From G965218495 sp965218495 (GTDB taxonomy: Bacteria > Bacteroidota > Rhodothermia > Rhodothermales > Bin80), in contig OZ244626.1 in NCBI GenBank assembly GCA_965218495.1, positions 4,278,001 to 4,342,000 on the forward strand: a stretch of 64,000 bases of DNA, given 5' to 3'. The notes beneath the pieces were generated by a model that did no database searches, had not been told where the DNA came from, and saw nothing but the letters and a program-made list of their open reading frames with translations. Both the position numbers and the translations under genes were made by a program. This document shows, in pieces, positions 54,939-63,138 of this stretch; within the stretch, counting starts at the first letter, position 1; each line of letters starts with the position of its first letter.

Positions 54939-56333
54939 GGCTCTTCCCCTAATTAGATGGGTGCAGTGTTGTATTCAACGGGAAACGATATGAGATGAAG
55001 CGGATTCATACCCGTTTCAAGGCCATCATCACGATGGCGCACACGTTCTCTAACCCCAGCAACGATATGTCACAACTAAAGACTGATATCGGTTGCCTCT
55101 TGGGCATCCAGACTCCCTGGAAGGTTTCCGAGGTGACGTTTGCGCATGAGGCGCAAGAAGTCCGGATTCATGTGGCTTGCGAGGACGGCCATCAGCTGCC
55201 TTGTCCGGAGTGCGGCTTGGCGTGTCCGGGCTACGACCACCGTTCTCGGCAATGGCGTCACCTGGACTTGTGCGAGTATCGCACGATGGTGGTTGCGCAA
55301 CTTCCCCGCGTGGAATGTCCTGAGCATGGAGTGCGCACCGTGTCGGTTCCGTGGGCGGAACCTATGTCACGGTTCACTGCAGGGTTTGAGGCGCTGGTGA
55401 TTGATTGGCTGCAGGAGGCGAGTGTATCGGCGGTGTCCCGTCTGATGGGGGTGAGCTGGAATGCGATAGACGGGATCATGCAGCGCGCGGTGCAACGCGG
55501 CCTTGCGCGGAGGAAGGAACGGGATGTTGCCCATATTGGCGTGGATGAGACCTCTTTTCGCAAGCGCCACGCGTATGTCACCATTGTTTCGGATGCGAAG
55601 GCGGGTACGGTGCTGCATGTGGGCGAAGACCGTAAGAAAGAAACACTTACGCGTTGGTATGCTGGGCTCACTTTGGAGCAGCTGGAGGGCATCGAGAGTG
55701 TCAGCATGGACATGTGGCCGGCCTACATCAACGCCACGCTGGAGCATGTGCCACAGGCGCAACGGAAGGTGGCCTTTGACAAATTCCACGTAGTGAAATG
55801 TCTGGGAGCTGCCGTGGACAAGGTTCGGCGCCAAGAGCACCGGGCGTTGATGAAGGAAGGCTTGGAAGACCTCAAGGGAACCAAGTATGATTGGTTGACT
55901 CACCCGGCCAACATGTCTGCTAAGCAGAAGGCGCGCTTCCAGCAGTTGCGTACCAGCACGTTGAAGACGGCCCGCGCGTGGGCTATCAAGGAAATGGCCC
56001 TGCAGTTGTGGCACTATGTCCACCGCACATGGGCGCGCAAGGGTTGGGAGCGATGGTTGTCGTGGGCCATGCGGTGTCGGCTGGAACCGGTGAAAGCAGC
56101 CGCCAGAACCATCAAAACACACCTGTGGGGTATCCTCAATGCGATCATCCTGAAGGTGAGCAATGGCCCTGCGGAAGGCATCAACAGCCGGATCAAAACA
56201 ATCAAAGTGCGCAGCAGGGGCTTCCGCAACAAACGGCGGTTTGCTAACGCCATTTACTTTCACCTCGGAGGCCTAGATCTATACCCCGAATGCGTCCGCA
56301 GGTGAGCTTACCCACTAAAAGAGGGGCAGAGCC
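54939..56333 (+). mobile_element. ISL3-family element, copy 2 (1395 bp)
   Basis: Inverted ends 'ggctcttcccctaattagat' and, read inward from the right, 'ggctctgcccctcttttagt'. A perfect 8-bp target duplication GAAAAAGG is at 54931-54938 and 56334-56341. It is inserted in the 5' part of an IS1595 relic. Confidence 0.92.
55034..56305 (+). CDS. ISL3-family transposase (copy 2)
   Basis: 423 aa from ATG 55034 (MAHTFSNPS, the start shared with copy 1); 13 more codons are open upstream. Same domain plan as copy 1: zinc finger 'LPCPECGLACPGYDHRSRQW', DDE core with 'HIGVDETSFRKRH', 'SVSMDMWPAYINA' and 'GPAEGINSRIKTIK'. The C-terminal tail differs (ends ..LYPECVRR). Intact and probably active. Confidence 0.93.
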   Translation: MAHTFSNPSNDMSQLKTDIGCLLGIQTPWKVSEVTFAHEAQEVRIHVACEDGHQLPCPECGLACPGYDHRSRQWRHLDLCEYRTMVVAQLPRVECPEHGVRTVSVPWAEPMSRFTAGFEALVIDWLQEASVSAVSRLMGVSWNAIDGIMQRAVQRGLARRKERDVAHIGVDETSFRKRHAYVTIVSDAKAGTVLHVGEDRKKETLTRWYAGLTLEQLEGIESVSMDMWPAYINATLEHVPQAQRKVAFDKFHVVKCLGAAVDKVRRQEHRALMKEGLEDLKGTKYDWLTHPANMSAKQKARFQQLRTSTLKTARAWAIKEMALQLWHYVHRTWARKGWERWLSWAMRCRLEPVKAAARTIKTHLWGILNAIILKVSNGPAEGINSRIKTIKVRSRGFRNKRRFANAIYFHLGGLDLYPECVRR

Positions 56334-56369
56334 GAAAAAGGTAACCCGGATCGGGGACCGGGACCCAGT

Positions 56370-56605
56370 GCACGCACCGGTATCAGTACAATCCAGTTGG
56401 CCGACATGATTCCAGGCAAAACCGTGGCTCCACGCTGGTTCGAGTCGATTGTCTGGCCGGAGCGGGCGCAGGTGCCCACACTGCAACAGCGACAACACCT
56501 GCGAAGGCACGCACAAGAAAATGCCGAACTGCTGCCGTGCGTGCGGCAGGACGGTCAATGTGCGTATGCACACCGCGGTCGCAAGCAGCCGATTGACCTT
56601 TGAAA
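56370..56605 (+). pseudogene. IS1595 transposase N-terminal relic
   Basis: 'STIQLADMIPGKTVAPRWFE' and 'SIVWPERA' match the IS1595 N-terminus (compare 'LAEMFPNEEAAVLWFEAVIW' in the intact copy). The zinc-ribbon part follows in other frames ('CPHCNS'-like, 'RTVNVRMHTAVASSRLTF'). It breaks into IS256 sequence at ~56605. The C-terminal part of the same kind of gene is at 59320-59602. Confidence 0.6.
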
Positions 56606-56862
56606 GAGCAGCTTTATAGCGCCTTTGAGGAAGGAACGTTCGCTGAAGCGCTCAGGGCCTTGCGCACGATCCATGCGGAGCTGAAAACGTCCTGTCCGAA
56701 GGTTTGGAGGATACGCTCACGCTGCATCGGCTGGGCGTCTGCAAAGCGTGCCGTAACAGCCTGAAGACGACCAACATCATTGACAATATCAACAGCAACT
56801 TAACGCACCGTACGCGCAACGTGAAGCGGTCGTGCTCATGCGACCAGCGTCACCGCTGATTC
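56606..56862 (+). pseudogene. IS256 transposase C-terminal relic
   Basis: Frames read 'FEEGTFAEALRALRTIHAEL', then 'GLEDTLTLHRLGVCKACRNS' and 'LKTTNIIDNINSNLTHRTRN', very close to 'GLEDTLTLHRLGVRNQAVRD' and 'LKTTNIIENLNSIIANRSRN' of the intact IS256 at 61.6 kb. It carries the E-motif region with Glu changed to Asp (NIIDNI), plus frame breaks. Dead fragment. Confidence 0.7.
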
Positions 56863-57029
56863 GCCGCCATCTGCATGAGCTGCGAGTCCGAGCGAAGCCC
56901 GTTGAAGCTGCGTTCATGAAAGACTCGGCCAAAGCCCTGGAATGCGAAACCGATTCCCCTAAACCACTTGCCACAAACGCTCCAGCCAACGCTCCACCCC
57001 AATTAGAACGGGGCAATGCCGGTCCAGCC

Positions 57030-57968
57030 ATGCCCGTCATACAAACCTTCGACCTGACCAAACACTACGGAAGGCGCACCGCGAAGTCCGTTCTGGCGGT
57101 GGACCAGGTTTCCTTCTCCGTGGACAAGGGCCAGGTCTTCGGATTCCTGGGCCCCAACGGTAGCGGCAAGACCACGACCATCGGGATGCTGGTCGGCATC
57201 ATCAACCCGACCGGCGGCAGCTTCCAACTCTTTGGTGCCTCTGACCCGAAGAGCCTTCTGGCGGCCCGCTCGCGGGTCGGCGCCACACTCGAAACCCCCA
57301 ACTTCTACCCGTACATGAGCGGCCGCGACAACCTGCGCATCGCTGCCGCGATCAAGGGGGTGGACCGTCCGCGGATCGAGGAATGTCTGGAGTTGGTCGG
57401 TCTGGCCGATCGCGCGAAACACCGATTCCGCACGTATTCGCTCGGCATGAAGCAGCGGCTTGCGCTCGCCGCTACCATGCTCAGCGACCCCGAACTAGTC
57501 ATCCTCGACGAGCCGGCCAACGGCCTCGACCCGCAGGGCATGCGCGAAATCCGCGAGATTCTCCGCATCCTTGCCAGCCGCGGCAAGACGATCTTTCTGT
57601 CGAGCCACCTGCTGTGGGAAGTGGAGCGCACTTGCTCCCACGTCGCGATCGTGCGCAAGGGACGGATCGTGGCGCAGGGTGCCATCGCGGATGTGGTGAG
57701 TGAGGAAAAATCGGCCTTGCTGCGCGCCGGCAACGAGGCAACGCTATTGGCTGCGCTGGAGAGCTGTCCAGAGGTGACTAGGGTGCGCCGCTCAGAGGAG
57801 GGGGTCATCGTCGGTCTGAGCAGTGGCGACCTCGCCAGCGTGACCCGACACTTGGCCGCGCAGGGAATCTATCTGTCGCATCTGGCGCCGCACCGGCAGA
57901 GCCTGGAGGAGGTGTTCATGGACCTCACCAAGGGTGACTTCGATTCAATGACGGAGATCGCATCATGA
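57030..57968 (+). CDS. ABC-2 type transporter, ATP-binding protein
   Basis: 312 aa from ATG 57030; the open frame extends upstream into IS256 relic sequence, which is discarded. Walker A 'GPNGSGKT' (41-48), signature 'YSLGMKQRLALAATM', Walker B plus D-loop 'LVILDEPANGLDPQG', and H-switch 'FLSSHLLWEVE'. A C-terminal accessory domain follows, as in lantibiotic/drug-resistance type ABC ATPases. The stop overlaps the permease start by 4 nt (ATGA). Flanked by IS debris on both sides, so probably brought in by transfer (inference). Substrate unknown. Confidence 0.92.
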   Translation: MPVIQTFDLTKHYGRRTAKSVLAVDQVSFSVDKGQVFGFLGPNGSGKTTTIGMLVGIINPTGGSFQLFGASDPKSLLAARSRVGATLETPNFYPYMSGRDNLRIAAAIKGVDRPRIEECLELVGLADRAKHRFRTYSLGMKQRLALAATMLSDPELVILDEPANGLDPQGMREIREILRILASRGKTIFLSSHLLWEVERTCSHVAIVRKGRIVAQGAIADVVSEEKSALLRAGNEATLLAALESCPEVTRVRRSEEGVIVGLSSGDLASVTRHLAAQGIYLSHLAPHRQSLEEVFMDLTKGDFDSMTEIAS

Positions 57969-58789
57969 AAACCCCAAGCATGCTGCTCCGGATCGAGGTG
58001 CAGAAGGCAGTGAAACGGCGCGCCTTTTGGGTTACAATCGGGGTTTTTGCTGCATTCATCGTGCTCGATGCCGTGATTGCTGTAAGGGTCGCGACTGAGC
58101 GTACCAACATGCCCTTTGCGCTCCCGCAGTCCTGGTCGAAAATCCTCGAAATGCCGGCCCACCTCGGGCCCTTCATCCTTGGGATGCTCTTGATCCTGCT
58201 CGTGGCACCGGAGTTCTCTTGGCGGACCGGACGCCAGAATGTGATCGACGGGCTCAGCAAGGAGCGTTTCTACGGGGGCAAGCTCCTCTTGTCTGGCGTG
58301 CTCGTCCCCCTCTTCCTGGTGCTCCCTTTGGTGATTGGAGGTGCCGTCACGGTCGTCGGCCCTAGCGAAAGTGGATCGCCACTTGTGCGACCAACGGACT
58401 TTAGCTATATGATCGGCTACGGAGTGCTCCTGCTGATGTTGGGAAGCGCAGCGCTCATGCTGGCTTGCCAGGTGAGGTCCACGGGGCCAGCTATGGGAGC
58501 TCTCCTAGGTTACGCGCTGATCGAGATGTTCATCGGAGAGCTGCTGGTAAACAGTAGTGGAGTACTGGAGAGGGTTGCCGAGTACTTCCCGTTCGCGGTG
58601 TTTCGTGCCCTTGCAGCCCCCTTGGTTTACTACCCCAACATGCTCGCCAGCACAAACGCAGGGCACACCGAATGGGGCCAGGAACCCTTGGAGTTCCTGG
58701 ACTTAGAGGTCTTGATCATTGCAGCTCTGGTCTACGCAGTCATTTTCCTGGCGACTGGATTCTTGAGCATGCGCAACCGCGACTTGTAG
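57965..58789 (+). CDS. ABC-2 type transporter, membrane permease
   Basis: 274 aa, with about six membrane helices: 'WVTIGVFAAFIVLDAVIAV', 'LGPFILGMLLILLVAPEF', 'LLSGVLVPLFLVLPLVIGG', 'MIGYGVLLLMLGSAALMLA', 'MGALLGYALIEMFIGELLV', and a last one 'LIIAALVYAVIFLATGFLSM'. The block 'APEFSWRTGRQNVIDGLSKE' after helix 2 is typical of ABC-2 permeases. Forms the exporter with the overlapping ATPase gene. A GC-rich hairpin follows the stop. Confidence 0.88.
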   Translation: MKTPSMLLRIEVQKAVKRRAFWVTIGVFAAFIVLDAVIAVRVATERTNMPFALPQSWSKILEMPAHLGPFILGMLLILLVAPEFSWRTGRQNVIDGLSKERFYGGKLLLSGVLVPLFLVLPLVIGGAVTVVGPSESGSPLVRPTDFSYMIGYGVLLLMLGSAALMLACQVRSTGPAMGALLGYALIEMFIGELLVNSSGVLERVAEYFPFAVFRALAAPLVYYPNMLASTNAGHTEWGQEPLEFLDLEVLIIAALVYAVIFLATGFLSMRNRDL

Positions 58790-58824
58790 CCGCGCGGCCC
58801 AAAGCTGGAAGCCCGGGCCGCGGC
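58789..58824 (+). terminator. Possible terminator hairpin after the ABC operon
   Basis: GCCGCGCGGCCC and GGGCCGCGGC pair with a 2-nt bulge around a 12-nt loop, starting at the permease stop. No U tract follows, so intrinsic termination is uncertain. Confidence 0.35.
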
Positions 58825-59054
58825 TGAGGGCGGGTCGCCATCGGCATCCACTAGATTCGCATGGCGATCTAGGTTACAAGACCTTGACAGCTCCGAGTAC
58901 CCGCCGTCACGGTAGGGGCGCCTTCCATGGCTGCCACCAGCAAGATCAACCAACATGCACCAGCCACCCAAGCATCACTGAGCTGGACCGCGCTGACGAC
59001 GCTGGTACCCATTTGCCCTACCCTTGAATTCCAATCCAGGGACACTCCAATGCA

Positions 59055-59310
59055 CCATATGCGCGAGCATCGCGTCACGCTCTGTCGTCTCGCTTGGTGG
59101 ATCCTTGAGGAGGCGCGGGCATTTCGGCACGGCGGCAGCCCGATCGTATTCCCGAGTGTACGCGGCGGAAAGCAACTCGGCATCACGGCTATGTCGGACC
59201 TGCTCAGGGCGCTGAATATCGCGCCGTACCGCACGGGTTCCGGTCTAGCTTTCTCGACTGTGCGGCCGAGGCTGCGCTGGCACACGAGGTCCGCAACCAA
59301 GTAACGGAAG
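59055..59310 (+). pseudogene. Tyrosine recombinase (integrase) C-terminal relic
   Basis: 'WILEEARAFRHGGSPIVFPS' and 'VRGGKQLGITAMSDLLRALN' match the catalytic-domain approach region of phage-type integrases. After a frameshift 'AAEAALAHEVRNQV' corresponds to the following conserved part. The catalytic Tyr end is lost where IS1595 sequence begins. The gene is truncated at both ends. Confidence 0.55.
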
Positions 59311-59319
59311 AGGCCAACG

Positions 59320-59830
59320 CCTACAAGGGCATGATCGGGCTTGAACATGAGACGGTCAAGCACAGCGAAAGCGAGTAGGTGTACGGCATGGCGCACACTA
59401 TCGGGCTGGAGTCGTTCTGGGCCATGCACAAGCGGGCGTATCACGGCACGTATCACAAAATGCGCAAAAAGCACTTGTAGCGATAAGTGAACTAGTTCGC
59501 GAGCAAACACAACGTGCGGGAAATGCACACGCCTAACCAAATGCAGCACGTGGTGGCCGGCACGGTCGGTAAGCGGCAAATGTACAAGGACTTGACAGCG
59601 TAAATAGTGGCCACGCTTCACAAGAAAGGGCGGGTACGGCAAATGAGACAGAGGAAAGACCAACTACAGCCGGAGTTCGGCCGCATAAACCGTACGCCGA
59701 GTCCGAGCCCGAACCATGGCAGGCTAACGGTACTGGAGGCGGCGCGGATGATTGTGAAAAGCGGAACGCGGGGTTAGTGCAAGGCCCCGGCCCGCACATT
59801 GGGCATGGCAGATTTCAGTTACATACCTAG
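59320..59830 (+). pseudogene. IS1595 transposase C-terminal relic, accessory ORF relic and end
   Basis: 'AYKGMIGLEHETVKHSESE', 'MAHTIGLESFWAMHKRAYHG', 'FASKHNVREM' and 'QMQHVVAGTVGKRQMYKDL' (to 59602) follow the intact IS1595 exon 2 closely, with several stop codons. Next, 'GRLTVLEAARMIVKSGTRG' (to 59776) matches the small accessory ORF, and 'gatttcagttacatac' near 59811 matches the terminal repeat. Same orientation and gene order as the N-terminal relic at 56370, suggesting one copy later opened by other DNA. Confidence 0.65.
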
Positions 59831-60062
59831 GCCCTAATAGACGAGGATGGACTCCGCGCGCGCCGACGCGCTTCGCTTGCTGACCGACGCGATAGGCGGT
59901 GACGCGGACGGATCGGGCGACGCCGCAAAGGTCCGCATACTGGCCGACTCAGTCCGTGCGCTCGCGGACGCGGGTCTCCGTCGCGTTCGAGTTGTGGGCC
60001 AAAGGAACGTTGCGCACCGCAGAACCGTCATACGAGCACGCCTGGAAGTAAGAGGTCCGACC

Positions 60063-60652
60063 ATGTCAATGACCATCGCCAACATTCACTGGCTTCTTGA
60101 TCCATTCGATGAGCTCGGCATCACAGTCTGGGTTGATGGGGGGGGTGACGCCTGCTCGGTGATTGTACCCGTTGCCACGAATATCTCGACATCATGATTC
60201 CATGGGCAGACTCACGAGTTCTGACTGGGGCGCTGCTTGAGCGCGGCTTCGTTCACGTCTATGACGATGACCGCAAGGATCGCAACTTCGTGATGACTCA
60301 TCGATCCCACGGAAGGATCGACTTTCATGTTTTCGACCTTGTGCAGGGAGGAGCAGCCGTCTATGGCCCCGGGGAGATCGATTGGGTAATATCTGAATCT
60401 GAGTTGAGTGCCGAGGGATCGATCGGAGGGCGGAAGGTGCGTTGCCTGTCTGCCAATTACCAAGTCCGCGCACATTCTGGATACATGTTGCAGGACACCG
60501 ACTTCGCCGACATGAGCGCATTGCACCGGCGATTTGGGGGATCGCACAAATTCAAGTTGGGAATTGGAGAGTTGCTGTGGAGGTGGACCCTGGTCTCCAC
60601 CATTCCTTTCCCATCATATGAACCCCTCCCAGCCTGTTTTGGGGAGCACTGA
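60063..60652 (+). pseudogene. Lincosamide/aminoglycoside nucleotidyltransferase-like gene, frameshifted
   Basis: From ATG 60063 it reads 'NIHWLLDPFDELGITVWVDG', then breaks in a run of eight G (near 60138). In another frame it continues 'LLGDCTRCHEYLDIMIPWAD', 'LTGALLERGFVHVYDDDRKD', 'FVMTHRSHGRIDFHVFD', 'GAAVYGPGEIDWVISESEL', 'IGGRKVRCLSANYQVRAHSG' and 'MLQDTDFADMSALHRRFG'. These are the blocks of the LnuA/ANT(2'')-type nucleotidyltransferase family, which transfers an AMP group to lincosamides or aminoglycosides. The last residues diverge, as if cut by the IS256 unit. Either a true pseudogene or a G-run sequencing error. Confidence 0.7.
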
Positions 60653-61586
60653 GGCGCCTTTAGACGCCCAGATCAATCCCTCCGGTGACTCGCGGCGGCT
60701 TCTGATGAAGCTCTGCACGCACATACTGCAACAATTGACCACCGACTGGCCCATTCCGGCAGCGCATCAGCAGCCGGTGCCACCGCCCGTAGTGATCAAG
60801 GCCTCTGCTGCGGCCCAGGACACAAAGCCGGACTCGGCGCAGTTGAATGAAGCGTGGCAGCTGTTGCATTCGCGCAGTCTGCAAGACGACCCGATCGTTG
60901 CGATTTGGCTGCGCGGGCTGTGCCCACGCGGCGTTAACATCGTTCTTGGAGCGGGTCTGACCATCACGGGCTATCGCCGCATACTTGGCCTGGTAGCGTG
61001 CTACCCTGAGAACGTCTCTGCTCTTGCGTCCTTTGTGCAGTCGCTGTCCGATCGTGGTCTTTCGGCCGCCGACGGGCTGCTCTGTGTGCTGCCCAGCAGT
61101 ACGGGACTGCAATCGGCGGTGCGCCAGGTGTTCGGCCCCAGGGTCGCCATACAGCGCTGTCTCAATACGCTGTTGGATCAAGTCACCTGTGGTCTTCCGG
61201 AAGACCTTGTTCCTGTGTATCGCAATCGCCTCCGCCAGGCATGGAACGGGTTCGATGCCCGGGAAGCTGAACGCGCACTCACCCGTATTCACCAGGACTT
61301 GACGCGCGTCAATCGGTCCGCAGCGAAGGTTCTATGGGAGGGCCTGGAGCAATCTCTGACGATTCAACGCACGGGCATGCTGCTCAAGCTCGACCGGGGG
61401 CTGCGCGTGATGCGCTTCATGAATGCCATCAGTCGCAGGTTGCAGGCCCCGGCCAGCGCCGTTTTCCAGCAACGCGAACAGATGGCACTGGCGCTGTTGG
61501 AACACGAGGCTCAGCTGCGCCGTGTGGCCCATGCGGCCCATCTGCCACAACTTCGTGAGACTCTCATCAACCTCAACGCCGTATGA
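60618..61586 (+). CDS. Catalytically dead IS256 transposase-like protein
   Basis: 322 aa from ATG 60618 (the frame is open further upstream into the nucleotidyltransferase relic). The first ~80 residues are unlike IS256. From residue ~92 on it aligns with the downstream transposase: 'IWLRGLCPRGVNIVLGAG' against 'LLLDGKYLAGVQMIVAMG', 'VLPSSTGLQSAVRQVFG' against 'QVDGSRGLRKGISAVFG', and 'VLWEGLEQSLTIQRTGML' against 'SLEEGLEDTLTLHRLGVR'. The first Asp is Arg99, the second is replaced by Pro/Ser, and the Glu block is lost. The fold is therefore kept without catalysis. It overlaps the transposase by 4 nt and is probably translated with it. It may regulate or assist transposition (inference). Confidence 0.75.
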   Translation: MNPSQPVLGSTEAPLDAQINPSGDSRRLLMKLCTHILQQLTTDWPIPAAHQQPVPPPVVIKASAAAQDTKPDSAQLNEAWQLLHSRSLQDDPIVAIWLRGLCPRGVNIVLGAGLTITGYRRILGLVACYPENVSALASFVQSLSDRGLSAADGLLCVLPSSTGLQSAVRQVFGPRVAIQRCLNTLLDQVTCGLPEDLVPVYRNRLRQAWNGFDAREAERALTRIHQDLTRVNRSAAKVLWEGLEQSLTIQRTGMLLKLDRGLRVMRFMNAISRRLQAPASAVFQQREQMALALLEHEAQLRRVAHAAHLPQLRETLINLNAV

Positions 61587-62899
61587 TGACCCATACCCCT
61601 ATGCTGGATCAATCACTCATCGAGGACCTTCACGGGCTTGCGCAGAGGAATTTCATCGGCCTGGCCAGCTGCCTTGGATATCTCGATGATCTTCTTACCA
61701 AGATGGCCACATGGGTCATGGAAGCCGAAGCCCGCTTCATTTGCGGCGCCCGTGGGAAGCACCGTAAGACCGGCTTTCAGCGCTGGGGGACGAATCCGGG
61801 TTCCATCCGCGTCGGTTTGGAGCGCATTGCGGTCCGCGTTCCGCGCGTACGGAATGTACGAACCCGAAAGGAGCGTCCTCTGCAAACGTACCGCCTCTTG
61901 CGCAAGCGTGGGCTTATGGACCGGGAAAGCGTGACCAGGGGGTTGCTGTGTGGACTCTCGCGGCGCAATTACAGGCAGGCGGCCCAGGTCTTCACCGATA
62001 GTATGGGGTTGAGTGCCAGCAGCATTGGCAACGTCTTCGTTACGCAGACGGCAGCGCTACTGAAGGAATTCGAGACGCGCCGATTCGATCAGCACACCTT
62101 TGCGGTGCTCCTGCTTGATGGCAAGTATTTGGCTGGTGTGCAGATGATCGTAGCGATGGGCATCACGACCGAGGGCGAGAAGGTCGTGCTGGGCTTTGCG
62201 GAAAGTCGTACCGAGAACAGTGCGCAGGTGCAGTCGCTGTTGCAGGATTTGTTGCGTCGGGGCTTCACCCATACCGACAAGCTGTTGGTACAGGTGGACG
62301 GCAGCCGCGGGCTTCGCAAGGGGATCAGTGCGGTGTTTGGGGATGCGGTCGTATTCCAGCGCTGCCAATGGCACAAGCGTACCAATGTGACGCGTCACAT
62401 CAAGAGCGAGCCAGCGGCCACGCATATGAAGCGTCGGCTTCAGGCGGCATGGGAACTGCCCACGTACAAGGAGGCACGGGCGGCGCTTGTGTCGCTGCAT
62501 GAAACGCTGCAGCGATCGTGTCCGAAGGCCGCGCGCAGTCTGGAGGAGGGTTTGGAGGATACGCTGACGCTTCACCGGTTGGGGGTGCGGAACCAGGCTG
62601 TCAGAGACAGTCTGAAGACGACGAACATCATCGAGAACCTCAACAGCATTATAGCGAACCGATCACGGAACGTGAAGCGCTGGGGATCATCGGAGATGCG
62701 TCAGCGCTGGTGCGGGGCGATATTCATGCAGTACGAGTCGAATCTGAAGCCGATACGCCGGGAGGACATGAAGGAGCTGACCCAGGCGTTGACCACCTCC
62801 GGGGGTCGAGGGGTTAGTGGGGATTCGGTCTGCCGGCCCCAAAGGACTGCAAAGGCAACACCTGGCGCTCAATGCCCGCGCGCAGTAGTGCGCTGCTGA
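61583..62899 (+). CDS. IS256-family transposase
   Basis: 438 aa. Catalytic residues are D179 in 'FAVLLLDGKYLAGV', D239 in 'KLLVQVDGSRGLRKG' and E351 in 'TTNIIENLNSIIANRSRN', with the typical 'QRCQWHKRTNV' (C/W motif) and N-terminal 'RFICGARGKHRKTGFQRWGT'. ATG 61583 overlaps the stop of the upstream ORF (ATGATGA). The final ~30 residues ('SVCRPQRTAKATPGAQ') look like read-through beyond the usual end. Probably functional. Confidence 0.92.
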   Translation: MMTHTPMLDQSLIEDLHGLAQRNFIGLASCLGYLDDLLTKMATWVMEAEARFICGARGKHRKTGFQRWGTNPGSIRVGLERIAVRVPRVRNVRTRKERPLQTYRLLRKRGLMDRESVTRGLLCGLSRRNYRQAAQVFTDSMGLSASSIGNVFVTQTAALLKEFETRRFDQHTFAVLLLDGKYLAGVQMIVAMGITTEGEKVVLGFAESRTENSAQVQSLLQDLLRRGFTHTDKLLVQVDGSRGLRKGISAVFGDAVVFQRCQWHKRTNVTRHIKSEPAATHMKRRLQAAWELPTYKEARAALVSLHETLQRSCPKAARSLEEGLEDTLTLHRLGVRNQAVRDSLKTTNIIENLNSIIANRSRNVKRWGSSEMRQRWCGAIFMQYESNLKPIRREDMKELTQALTTSGGRGVSGDSVCRPQRTAKATPGAQCPRAVVRC

Positions 62900-63138
62900 C
62901 GCTGGCATAAGCAAAACCCGCAGCTGTCCGGACGCTCTGAGGCGCTGCACCCTGCCAAGATCGCCGCTTACGCGTGCAATCAGAGGATACCTGCGGGATT
63001 TCGTGCCCGAGAAGTCACTCCACGAGCCTGCCTGCGCCCGAAAATCCGCGTGTGAGCACGCATTTGGGCCCATATAAGCTTGCACCGTCCCATTTGCACC
63101 CACACACTCGGCCCGTAGCGCCATCTATTGCCAAAAGA
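62900..63138. other. Spacer between IS256 unit and ISL3 copy 3
   Basis: No gene. It should contain the right end of the IS256 unit, but no matching inverted repeat was found. Confidence 0.3.

Larger units (their letters stand above)
60618..62899 (+). mobile_element. Two-ORF IS256-family unit
   Basis: Two overlapping same-strand genes, a divergent transposase-like ORF and an intact IS256 transposase. Terminal repeats and target duplication could not be identified, so the outer limits are those of the coding region. Confidence 0.6.
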
